A stretch of 15,976 nt of DNA from positions 1-15,976 of the forward strand of contig DATELK010000066.1 of the NCBI GenBank assembly GCA_035276685.1. The letters run 5' to 3'. The notes beneath the pieces are model-generated. The model was not told where the DNA came from and did no database searches. It worked only from the letters and a program-made list of their open reading frames with translations. Position numbers and translations under genes: made by a program. This document shows, in pieces, positions 5,186-11,901 of the stretch; the stretch's first letter is position 1; each line of letters begins with the position of its first letter. This DNA is from JACVRN01 sp035276685 (GTDB lineage: Bacteria; Acidobacteriota; Blastocatellia; Pyrinomonadales; Pyrinomonadaceae).

Positions 5186-7786
5186 TTACTTACACTTTGA
5201 GTAGCCGCAGTCCCTGCAAAAGTCACAGCCCGAGGCGTGCTCCATCTGGCCGTGGCATTCAGGGCAGGTGCCTATCATGTTCGACATAGCGGGCAGCACG
5301 CCCGCGTTGACAGCAACAGCCGCAGCCGTTGTCACAGGCTGTGCCTTGCCCGCCGCGCGTGCCGAATCGGGCTGGCCCGCTAGGCGGCGGCTGGTCAGCA
5401 TGATGCACTCGGCCACGGCCTGCTCGGGCGAAGTCAGCAGCCGCTCGTTGAACCAGACGGCGTGCGTGCCCGTCACCTTGTTGAGACTGCGAGCGACCTC
5501 AGCGGCGTCGAAGCCTCCGCGCAGCATCTTGGAAGCAAGCAGGCCCACGCCGCCCGAGATTGGGCCGGTGGCGAAGACTTCCTGAACGGCTTGACCGTTG
5601 TGATTGACCGTGACGTAAAGGTTCTGGCCGTCGAAGGGAATCTGCCAGGTTGCGCCGAGCAGTTCTCGCGGGCGCTCTATGCGTCTCGCCGCAGGCTCTT
5701 CCGTCGCGGCCAGAGAGGTCGTGACGTGCGCCGCGTCCGTGTGCGTTGCGGGCGGCTCGTCAATCACTTCCGCCGTAGCCTCTGTGTTGCAGGCCAGCTC
5801 GCCCTTCTCCTTATCCTCCTGCTTAATGGAGGTCAGCACCTGACCTTCGCGCGAGCCGTCGCGGTAATAGCTGACGGCCTTGCAGCCAAGCTGACGCGCC
5901 AAACGATACAGGCTGTCCACGTCTTCTACCGTGTCTGTGGTCGCACCGTTGCAGGTCTTGGAGACGGAGTTGTCCACGTTGCGCTGCGCCGCCGCCAGCA
6001 CATGCACGTGCTGCTCCGCGGAGATTTTCATGGCGGAGATGAAGTAGGGAGGAAGCTCCGCTTCATGCTCAACGACGTAGGCCGCCGCCTCGTTGATTGA
6101 GTCCTGGTCTGTCTGGTCAACTTCTACTCCGAGCGCGCGTGCCGCGAGAGTGTGGACGTAAGTGCGAGTCCCCAGCGTGTCCTGCCTGACGTAGGCCCAG
6201 GAGAAGTTCGGCTCAACACCGCTCGAAGTCTCCGCGACGAGCGAGATGGTTCCCGTGGGCGCAATCGTCGTCACTTCGTAATTGCGCGGCGTCAGAGGCA
6301 TGGAGCGCGGGATGCCTATCTCTTCGTAGAGGAACTTACTGTAAGCCTCGCTGTTCGGCTCAAGCTCGGGGAAAGCTCCCTTTTCATCACCGAGACGAAC
6401 GCTCTCCATCCAGGCTTCGCGCCTGACAAATCCCATGACCTTATCCATCAGGTCAATCGATTCCGGCGAGCCGTAGGTAATCTTCAGATTAAGGCAGAGG
6501 TCTGCGAAGCCCATGATGCCTAAGCCCACGGGGCGCGTGCGCTTTACCACCTCTTCAATCTCTGGCAGCGGCCACGTGCAGGTGTCAATCACGTTATCAA
6601 GAAAGCGCGTGCAGAGCTGCGTAACTTCTCTCAGGCGCTCCCACTCGATGCACTTGTCCGGGTCTGTGCCGTCGCCCGCATGTGCGTAGAACTTCGCCAG
6701 GTCGATAGAGCCCAGGTTGCAGGAGTTGGAGAAGTGCAGGAACTGCTCGCCGCACGGATTGCAGGAGTAGATTGGCCCCATAGACTTCATCATGTGATTG
6801 TGACGATTGACTTCGTCAATGAAGGCCACGCCCGGCTCTGCGTACTTATGGGCAGAGGCAACGATGCGGTTCCAGATGTCCGGCGCGTAGACCATGCCCG
6901 GACGCGGCGGCTCCTCGCGCACAGAGTCCGACAAATCAGCTTCCTCGAAGGTCGCGCGGTCACGGAAGGTCACGGTCGAGCCGTCCTGCCTGCGATAAAT
7001 CGCATAGTCTCCCTGCTGCACTGGGTCGTAGATTGGCTCGCTCCACGGCTGGCCGTTGAACTCAAGCTGGAACCACTCGTTGTTATCCACGGCCTCAAGA
7101 AAAGCGTCCGTGACGTTGACGGAGATATTGAAGTTGGTCAAAGAGTGCTGGTCATTCTTGGCATGTATAAAGCGTAGCACGTCCGGGTGCGTGACTCTCA
7201 TCATGCCCATGTTCGCGCCGCGCCTGACGCCGCCCTGCTTCACCACGTCCGTCACCTGATTGACTATGTTCATGAAAGAGACAGGGCCGGAGGCTACGCC
7301 GCGCGTGGAGCTGACCATTGCGCCTGCGGGACGAAGGAACTCGTAAGTCATGCCCGTTCCGCCGCCCGTCTGGTGAATCGTCGCCGCAGCCTTCGCATGA
7401 TCCATTATCCCGGAGATTGAGTCCGGCACCTTAAGAACAAAGCAGGCCGCGAGCTGGCCGCTGGCCTTGCCTGCGTTAACAAGGCAGGGCGTGTTCGGAA
7501 TGAACTCGCGGCTGAGCATCACCTCCGACATGGCCGCGTAGAACTCGTCGCGCTTCTGCGGGTCTGTCTCGGCAAAGGAGACGTGGCCCACGACGCGCCT
7601 GACAATATCGGGCCACTCCTCTATGGCTCGCCCCATGGCGTCCTTCAAGCTGTAACGCTTGCTGACGACTCGCTTGGCGTTTAGGCCCAGCGGCTGCCCC
7701 TTGCTCTTAGTCTCGGTCGCGGGGGCTTCGGCTGCTGGCTGCGAGGCCGCGTTGTTCTGGGTGTTAGGGTCTATAACGGTGCTCAT
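5186..7786 (-). CDS. nrdJ: adenosylcobalamin-dependent (class II) ribonucleotide reductase
   Basis: An 866-residue enzyme that reduces ribonucleotides to deoxyribonucleotides using a 5'-deoxyadenosyl radical from coenzyme B12, independent of oxygen. Key residues: Cys101 (IPNTPCLVN) and Cys356 (SNSCNLGS), the redox pair; NPCGE at 343-347 with the thiyl Cys345, Asn343 and Glu347; TGGGTGM at 140-146; ETSSGVEPNFSW at 519-530. Residues about 705-800 form a TSCPD domain. The tail has CPEC (841-844) and CDFCRDCGYSKC (854-865), the zinc/redox cysteines that reload the active site. A low-complexity linker (about 655-705) joins core and tail. No N-terminal ATP-cone is apparent, and residues 1-35 look disordered. 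The ATG at 7786 has AAAGG about 10 bases upstream. A long structured leader precedes it. No nrdA/nrdB or nrdD is in the window. Confidence 0.96.
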   Translation of the reverse strand: MSTVIDPNTQNNAASQPAAEAPATETKSKGQPLGLNAKRVVSKRYSLKDAMGRAIEEWPDIVRRVVGHVSFAETDPQKRDEFYAAMSEVMLSREFIPNTPCLVNAGKASGQLAACFVLKVPDSISGIMDHAKAAATIHQTGGGTGMTYEFLRPAGAMVSSTRGVASGPVSFMNIVNQVTDVVKQGGVRRGANMGMMRVTHPDVLRFIHAKNDQHSLTNFNISVNVTDAFLEAVDNNEWFQLEFNGQPWSEPIYDPVQQGDYAIYRRQDGSTVTFRDRATFEEADLSDSVREEPPRPGMVYAPDIWNRIVASAHKYAEPGVAFIDEVNRHNHMMKSMGPIYSCNPCGEQFLHFSNSCNLGSIDLAKFYAHAGDGTDPDKCIEWERLREVTQLCTRFLDNVIDTCTWPLPEIEEVVKRTRPVGLGIMGFADLCLNLKITYGSPESIDLMDKVMGFVRREAWMESVRLGDEKGAFPELEPNSEAYSKFLYEEIGIPRSMPLTPRNYEVTTIAPTGTISLVAETSSGVEPNFSWAYVRQDTLGTRTYVHTLAARALGVEVDQTDQDSINEAAAYVVEHEAELPPYFISAMKISAEQHVHVLAAAQRNVDNSVSKTCNGATTDTVEDVDSLYRLARQLGCKAVSYYRDGSREGQVLTSIKQEDKEKGELACNTEATAEVIDEPPATHTDAAHVTTSLAATEEPAARRIERPRELLGATWQIPFDGQNLYVTVNHNGQAVQEVFATGPISGGVGLLASKMLRGGFDAAEVARSLNKVTGTHAVWFNERLLTSPEQAVAECIMLTSRRLAGQPDSARAAGKAQPVTTAAAVAVNAGVLPAMSNMIGTCPECHGQMEHASGCDFCRDCGYSKCK

Positions 7787-7917
7787 CTCTCATCTGCCTT
7801 TCTCGCGCCGGAGAATCCTCAGGCACGAGGCAATAGTAGTTCGATGTCAAAAGTCAGGGGCGCACGGGTTCAATTCCCCGAGCCTCTCTTCTTATAGATG
7901 TGGTTCGGATACTGCGG

Positions 7918-8036
7918 TTGGCTTATTTGAAGTGACGGAAACCCGTCCCGGAAAGGCGTCCACTGGTCGCCTCGGGCTTACCATTAGGCCCGCCTCCATC
8001 CCAAGCGGAGCGGAATATACTCCTTTGTTAAGCCAA
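7918..8036 (-). promoter_or_regulatory. candidate riboswitch-like leader RNA of nrdJ
   Basis: On the minus strand the sequence opens with TTGGCTTA (8036-8029) and closes with TAAGCCAA (7925-7918), a perfect 8-bp stem. Inside it: a 7-bp stem with one bulge (8007-8013 with 7990-7997), AGGCG/CGCCT hairpin (7954-7958 with 7968-7972, 9-nt loop) and GACGG/CCGTC hairpin (7934-7938 with 7943-7947, 4-nt loop). An alternative hairpin 7973-7977 with 7988-7992 competes with the second stem. The putative promoter puts the transcript start almost exactly at the closing stem. A closed multihelix junction before a B12-dependent enzyme suggests ligand control. I could not match it to the classical cobalamin riboswitch. 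A published RNA called the nrdJ motif exists, but I cannot test the match from memory. Confidence 0.55.
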
Positions 8037-8043
8037 TGTCAAT

Positions 8044-8073
8044 ATATTGTGCCTATCTTTTTTTTCAGTGCAA
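8044..8073 (-). promoter_or_regulatory. putative nrdJ promoter
   Basis: On the minus strand, TTGCAC (8073-8068) is followed after 18 bases by CAATAT (8049-8044). The spacer contains a run of eight A. The expected transcription start is about 8036-8038, exactly where the folded leader begins, which supports both assignments. Confidence 0.4.
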
Positions 8074-8239
8074 TAGAGTGTATAAGCTAAGAAATTACAT
8101 CAACATTTAAAATGAGCTATTTACGCCCTCTTAACATTCATTTTCGGCCAACGTTTTGCACGGTCGCGCATCTGAAAAGAACCGTACCGGAAGGCTATCA
8201 CAGCAGTTTGTCGAACAGGAAAACAGAGCGAGGGGATTT

Positions 8240-9163
8240 TTGAGCAAAGAGCGGAAACAGAAGGACACACTCATTCACGGAACGGCTGCCGACGGCACCG
8301 TGCGCTGCATGTCTGCCGTGACGACGGAGCTGGTGGCAGAGGCTGCGAGGCGGCACAAGACATCGCCCACGGTCGCGGCCGCGCTTGGAAGAACGCTGAC
8401 GGGCACGCTGCTTCTGGGCTCAAGCCTGAAGGAGCTTGACCGCCTGACGGTGCAGATAGCAGGCGACGGCCCAGTCGGCGGCATCACTGCGGAATCGAAC
8501 GCGCGCGGGCAGGTGCGCGGCTACGTGCGGAATCCCGACGCGCACGTCCCGCTCAATGCTACGGGCAAGCTGGACGTGCGCGCAATCGTGGGCTCTGGCA
8601 TGTTCTACGTGACGCGCGAGTCTGGCTACGACGTTGGACTCTATCGTGAGCCTTATAGAGGGTCTGTCCCGATTGTCTCGGGCGAGATTGCCGAAGACTT
8701 TGCATACTACCTCGCCAAGTCCGAGCAGATTCCTTCGGCTGTGATGCTGGGCGTGCATGTGCGCGCTACTGGGCCTGACGACGAATATGTTTCGGCTGCG
8801 GGCGGCTTGATGATACAGATTATGCCGGGCGCGGACGAGAAGACCGTGGCGGCGATTGAGCAGAGCGTGAGCCGCACGCCGCAGACGACCGTGATGATAC
8901 GCGAAGGAGCGACACCGCACGACCTGCTTCGCACGGCACTCGGCGACATAGACTTTGAGATGCTGGAAGAGAGAGACGTGGCGTTCGCCTGCACCTGCTC
9001 TTACGAGCGCGCGGTCTCGCTCATCTCTTCGATTGACCATGCGGAGCTTGAGTCGATGCTGCGCGAAGACAAGGGAGCCGTCATGAGCTGCCACTTCTGC
9101 AACGAGAGTTACCGCATCGACGAAGCGGAGATGGAGAGGATTGTCAGAGAGAGCGCGGCGTGA
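8240..9163 (+). CDS. hslO: Hsp33 redox-regulated chaperone
   Basis: A 307-residue cytoplasmic holdase chaperone that is switched on by oxidation of a four-cysteine zinc centre. Visible: the N-terminal DTLIHGTAADGTVR (9-22), the GRTLTGTLLLG block (50-60), the GDGPVGGI core (76-82), and zinc ligands C-T-C at 251-253 and C-H-F-C at 284-287. I choose the TTG at 8240, because AGGGG lies 5 bases upstream and the length then matches the family (about 290-300). An earlier in-frame TTG at 8156 would add 28 residues with no family similarity. The stop codon lies in the loop of its own terminator. The gene stands alone, divergent from nrdJ and convergent with the small membrane protein gene. Confidence 0.95.
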   Translation: MSKERKQKDTLIHGTAADGTVRCMSAVTTELVAEAARRHKTSPTVAAALGRTLTGTLLLGSSLKELDRLTVQIAGDGPVGGITAESNARGQVRGYVRNPDAHVPLNATGKLDVRAIVGSGMFYVTRESGYDVGLYREPYRGSVPIVSGEIAEDFAYYLAKSEQIPSAVMLGVHVRATGPDDEYVSAAGGLMIQIMPGADEKTVAAIEQSVSRTPQTTVMIREGATPHDLLRTALGDIDFEMLEERDVAFACTCSYERAVSLISSIDHAELESMLREDKGAVMSCHFCNESYRIDEAEMERIVRESAA

Positions 9164-9181
9164 AAGGTGCCGCGCTTTTTT
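9152..9181 (+). terminator. rho-independent terminator of hslO
   Basis: AGCGCGGC (9152-9159) pairs perfectly with GCCGCGCT (9169-9176), with a 9-base loop, followed by a T run to 9181. The TGA stop of hslO (9161-9163) is inside the loop, and the T run overlaps the stop codon of the convergent gene ending at 9180. Confidence 0.88.
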
Positions 9182-9446
9182 ATCTGGGTAGCTGTGCGCG
9201 CTTTATCTCTTCTATCTTCCTGAGCGCATCCTGCATCTCTCGCTCTTCCGCGCTGTCAGAGGTCTTCAACTGCGGGCGCTCCGGCTTCTTCTTCAAAAGC
9301 TTGACGGCGACGTAGCCGACCAGAAGAATCGCGCCGAGCCAGACGAGGTACTGTGCTATGGAAATGATTGTGCCGAAGAGCATGATGCCGCCTATGGCGG
9401 CGAGGAAAATAACCACGGCATAAAAGAGCAGCTTTGCGGTCTTCAT
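9180..9446 (-). CDS. small two-helix membrane protein
   Basis: An 88-residue protein of unknown family. Two hydrophobic stretches, about residues 5-26 and 29-49, should form two membrane helices, followed by a basic KLLKKKPER segment and a charged, probably helical cytoplasmic tail (about 62-86). The positive residues after the second helix suggest that the tail faces the cytoplasm. The ATG at 9446 has GGTGAG 3 bases upstream, an unusually close ribosome-binding site. It lies downstream of the pspA-linked genes in the same direction, but a hairpin (9465-9501) stands between, so co-transcription is uncertain. It could be a Psp-like inner membrane partner, but this is only positional inference. 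Confidence 0.65.
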   Translation of the reverse strand: MKTAKLLFYAVVIFLAAIGGIMLFGTIISIAQYLVWLGAILLVGYVAVKLLKKKPERPQLKTSDSAEEREMQDALRKIEEIKRAQLPR

Positions 9447-9464
9447 AAACTCACCCGAAATGCG

Positions 9465-9501
9465 ACAGGGAAGAAGCCTCTTTGTGCGGCCTCTTCCCTG
9501 T
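9465..9501 (-). terminator. hairpin between the coiled-coil and two-helix genes
   Basis: ACAGGGAAGA (9465-9474) pairs perfectly with TCTTCCCTGT (9492-9501). After one mismatch GCC (9476-9478) pairs with GGC (9488-9490), leaving a 9-base loop. On the minus strand no clear T tract follows, so it could be a terminator or a processing/attenuation hairpin only 18 bases before the next ATG. Confidence 0.5.
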
Positions 9502-9527
9502 AGCTCTTTCTCACGACTTCTAACCTC

Positions 9528-10352
9528 TTACTTACTCGGCAGCAGGTCGTAGTTGCCAAGCTCCCGGTTGTGATTGTCCAGCGAGCCCATCATGTCGGAA
9601 GTGTCTTCGAGCATCTGTTTGGTCATGGCTATGGAATCCGACAACTGCTCGAAGTCCAGCGACGAGACGCGCTCCGGCGTGGGCAGCGTTACCACCTGGT
9701 CGTTCACAAGTCCGAAGAAGTTTTCTATGGACTGTAGCTGACCTTCGACCAGCTTGACAGATCTCTCAAGCTCGCTGAAGGAGTTCATGCGTCGCTTGAG
9801 AATCTCTACGTTGGCCTGCTGCACGCGGCGCGTGCGGTCGTCGGGCGCGTTCTCCACCGCTCGCTCGGCCTGCGTCAACTGGTTCTGCACGGCCTGACGG
9901 TTGATGGAGCGCAGGTGATTCTTGCGGCGGCGATAAACGTCTAAGAGGTCTACGAAGTCTTCCCAGCGCTGGTCCAGGCTCTGAATGTTTATGGGAATCT
10001 CTTTCGAGCCGGTGAACTTTCTGTAGTTCGAGTAAATCTGATTCTTCATCCAGCGCAGGTACTCGACGGCCTCTCGCTCGCGCGGGTCGAAGCCCTTGAT
10101 TAACTCTTCACGCTGGCGCTCGCGCAGGGCGCGAAGCCGCGCCTTCTGACGGTTGTCCACCAGCCTGCGATAGAGCGAGCTGGCCGGAACGGCGGCCAGG
10201 TAGATTCCTTCCGCGACGAGCGCGGCTGCGAGCGGCGCTACGTGCTGAGTGTAGGCAGCCGCCACTGCGAACCCCGCCATGCCCCAGAAGTTGACGGGCT
10301 CCTTCAGAGCCTCTTTCAAATACTTGAAATCGATTTTTGGTAAGCCAGCCAT
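9528..10352 (-). CDS. membrane-anchored coiled-coil protein next to pspA
   Basis: A 274-residue protein that I cannot place in a named family. Residues about 21-61 are hydrophobic and could form a two-helix membrane hairpin. From about 65 to the end it is strongly charged and helical (for example KARLRALRERQREELIKGF, then long Glu/Arg/Gln helices at 130-215), indicating coiled coil. A short Pro-containing turn (about 222-226) precedes a last acidic helix region. The ATG at 10352 has no obvious ribosome-binding site. It lies 85 bases downstream of pspA in the same direction, probably in one operon, so a role in membrane stress or as a docking partner for PspA is plausible. There is no signal peptide cleavage site and no catalytic motif. 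Confidence 0.75.
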   Translation of the reverse strand: MAGLPKIDFKYLKEALKEPVNFWGMAGFAVAAAYTQHVAPLAAALVAEGIYLAAVPASSLYRRLVDNRQKARLRALRERQREELIKGFDPREREAVEYLRWMKNQIYSNYRKFTGSKEIPINIQSLDQRWEDFVDLLDVYRRRKNHLRSINRQAVQNQLTQAERAVENAPDDRTRRVQQANVEILKRRMNSFSELERSVKLVEGQLQSIENFFGLVNDQVVTLPTPERVSSLDFEQLSDSIAMTKQMLEDTSDMMGSLDNHNRELGNYDLLPSK

Positions 10353-10437
10353 AACATTAAAACTTGGAAATAACTAATCAGCCGATTGGACGCTGAGCGC
10401 GTTCGGGTTTTGCCTCTGACGCTCACCTTGTATAAAG

Positions 10438-11202
10438 CTACTCCGTCCCTTCATTGATTAAAGCGCGCTTCTGTTCGTTAGCAGTGGATTCGCCCTGTGC
10501 CGGAAGCGCGCCGGGCTGTGCAGTCCCGGATGGAAGCAGTCCCATCTCCTGCTTGTACGCAAGCAGCTTGTCCTGCAACTGCATGTCCATGGCCTCGCGC
10601 TCTATCTCCTGCATCTGCGAATCGACGCTCGCTGCCGAGAGCTGCATCTTGGCTTCGGCGGTGGCGGCGCGGCGGTCAATCTTGTCGCGCATCTCGTTGA
10701 AGGTCGAAGCGTCGTCGCCAAGCTGGAACGTCTCCATCGTCTGCGCAAGCTGCTCCTGAAGCTTGGCCTGCTTGGACTGGTTTATAAGCTGCATGGCCTC
10801 GGCCGTGCGACGCTGCATCTGCAACAGGTAGTTGTCGCGCGCCTTCAGAGCCTGTTTGGATGCAGAGCTTGCGTGCTCAAGTTGCTGTGACGTTTTTTGA
10901 AGGTCAAGCTGGGCCTGCTGCAACTGGCCTATGTAGGCCGTGGCGATGTCGTCGCGCCCCATCTTGACGGAGGCTTTAATCTTAGAATCAAGGTCAACGA
11001 CCTGCGCCTCCAGCCGCTCCTTGTTGCGCGAAAGCAGTCGCTCGGTCGCCATCACCTGCGTGACGGCGTTGTTCAGCTCCGGCACGCGGTCGCGCATGTC
11101 GCGTATGGTCTGCTGAAGGATGAGTTCAGGGTCTTCCGTCTTCTCTATCACGCCGCCGAAAAGCGCACGCATAGAGCGCTTGAGCCTACTCCACAGTCCC
11201 AT
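10438..11202 (-). CDS. pspA: PspA/IM30 (Vipp1) family membrane-stress protein
   Basis: A 254-residue protein of the PspA/Vipp1 (ESCRT-III-like) family, which forms oligomers on the inner face of the cytoplasmic membrane and protects it against leakage. The start MGLWSRLKRSMRALFG is the amphipathic membrane-binding helix, followed by the family segment EDPELILQQTIRDMRDRVPELNNAV (about 23-47). Long coiled-coil helices run to about residue 218, then a flexible Gly/Pro/Ala tail, longer than in E. coli PspA (222 residues). The ATG at 11202 has GGAGGAG 9 bases upstream. The following coiled-coil gene is probably co-transcribed; between them a weak inverted repeat (TGAGCG 10394-10399, CGCTCA 10420-10425) is seen. 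No pspF or sigma-54 promoter was recognised, so regulation probably differs from enterobacteria. Confidence 0.9.
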   Translation of the reverse strand: MGLWSRLKRSMRALFGGVIEKTEDPELILQQTIRDMRDRVPELNNAVTQVMATERLLSRNKERLEAQVVDLDSKIKASVKMGRDDIATAYIGQLQQAQLDLQKTSQQLEHASSASKQALKARDNYLLQMQRRTAEAMQLINQSKQAKLQEQLAQTMETFQLGDDASTFNEMRDKIDRRAATAEAKMQLSAASVDSQMQEIEREAMDMQLQDKLLAYKQEMGLLPSGTAQPGALPAQGESTANEQKRALINEGTE

Positions 11203-11329
11203 CTTCCACTACTCCTCCAGCCGACTTGATTTCCAAAACTTCAGCATAAAATTGCGATGCCTCATGATTGTACGACGCAAAGCCCCACGCGGTTGCAGTT
11301 TCCAATCAGAAGCTCCGGATTCCGAAGTA

Positions 11330-11355
11330 TAGCAGGAACGGCGTGCGCCCTGCTA
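11330..11355 (-). terminator. terminator of purD-purE
   Basis: TAGCAGG (11330-11336) pairs perfectly with CCTGCTA (11349-11355) around a 12-base GC-rich loop, 8 bases after the purE stop on the minus strand. There is no T tract. A further short inverted repeat (CCGGATTCCG, about 11315-11324) lies just beyond, so this may be two stacked hairpins. Confidence 0.45.
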
Positions 11356-11362
11356 GGGAACT

Positions 11363-11875
11363 CTATTTGTTGAGCCGCTCTCGCAGGGCGGCCGATTTCT
11401 GCTCGACGCCCTCCGCCAGCTTTCGCTTGTGCTCCTGAAGCTTCCCGCGCAACTGGTCGTCCGACAGGGCCAGAATTTCGATGGCGAAGATGGCGGCATT
11501 GGTTGCGCCAGCTTTTCCGATTGCCATAGTTGCGACAGGGATTCCCGCAGGCATCTGAACCGTCGCGTAAAGAGCGTCCACGCCTTTAAGCGCAGAGGCG
11601 TCTAGCGGCACGCCTATGACGGGCAGAGTGGATTCGGCGGCGACGACTCCGGCCAGATGCGCCGCAGCGCCCGCGCCTATGATAAAGACACGCACGCCGC
11701 GCGCAGGCGCTTCCGCCACGATGCCCCGCGTTCTTTCAGGCGAGCGGTGCGCGCTCGTCACGTCAATCTCGTAAGAGACGCCGAACTTCTCCAAAGTCTT
11801 CGCGGCTTCCGACATTACCTCAAGGTCGCTGTCAGAGCCCATCAGGATTGAGACCGTTGCGTTTGATTCAGCCAT
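11363..11875 (-). CDS. purE: N5-carboxyaminoimidazole ribonucleotide mutase
   Basis: A 170-residue enzyme of de novo purine synthesis that moves the carboxyl group of N5-CAIR to give CAIR. Family motifs: MGSDSD (12-17), the catalytic-loop motif SAHRSPE (41-47), IIGAGAAAHLAGVVA (65-79) and GVPLDASALKGVDAL (88-102). The last 20 residues are a charged helical extension slightly beyond the usual length of about 160. The ATG at 11875 has AAGGA 8 bases upstream. It follows purD by 26 bases, so the two form an operon. The usual partner purK is not in the window and may lie elsewhere. The sequence fits class I PurE; a direct AIR carboxylase (class II) cannot be fully ruled out by eye. Confidence 0.95.
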   Translation of the reverse strand: MAESNATVSILMGSDSDLEVMSEAAKTLEKFGVSYEIDVTSAHRSPERTRGIVAEAPARGVRVFIIGAGAAAHLAGVVAAESTLPVIGVPLDASALKGVDALYATVQMPAGIPVATMAIGKAGATNAAIFAIEILALSDDQLRGKLQEHKRKLAEGVEQKSAALRERLNK

Positions 11876-11901
11876 GATTGCTTTCCTTAACCTCTGTAAA
11901 T

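Larger units (their letters stand above)
7787..8239. other. divergent intergenic region nrdJ/hslO, 453 bp
   Basis: The nrdJ side (7787-8073) holds the putative promoter, the folded leader domain (7918-8036) and a possible expression platform close to the start codon. The hslO side (about 8074-8239) is AT-rich and has no promoter I would defend. I found no palindromic NrdR box of the ACACTATATATAGTGT type on either strand, and no heat-shock CIRCE element before hslO. Confidence 0.6.

Noticed and set aside
5462..6100. Long plus-strand open frame of 212 codons inside nrdJ
   Set aside because: It lies antisense to a region with strong NrdJ motifs, has no ribosome-binding site and has Arg/Val-rich shadow composition.
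7867..7877. GGTTCAATTCC on the plus strand, matching a tRNA T-loop (B-box) sequence
   Set aside because: The flanks do not make a 5-bp T stem (only three pairs), no acceptor stem complementary to the 3' side is found upstream, and no anticodon arm is visible. It may be a tRNA remnant, but chance is as likely.
7787..8036. Classical cobalamin riboswitch before nrdJ
   Set aside because: The sequence CCACTGG at 7960-7966 recalls the B12 box but is on the wrong strand and nearly palindromic, and the other conserved segments are missing on both strands.
8156..8239. Longer N-terminus of Hsp33 from an upstream TTG
   Set aside because: The 28 extra residues have no Hsp33 similarity, whereas the TTG at 8240 has AGGGG at good spacing.
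8420..9094. Minus-strand open frame of 224 codons opposite hslO
   Set aside because: The hslO frame carries clear Hsp33 motifs; the opposite frame is His/Arg-rich with no family likeness.
11203..11362. Sigma-54 (GG-N10-GC) promoter upstream of pspA
   Set aside because: The G-rich stretch before TTGCG does not have the required spacing; only an isolated TACAAT -10-like hexamer is visible, without a matching -35.
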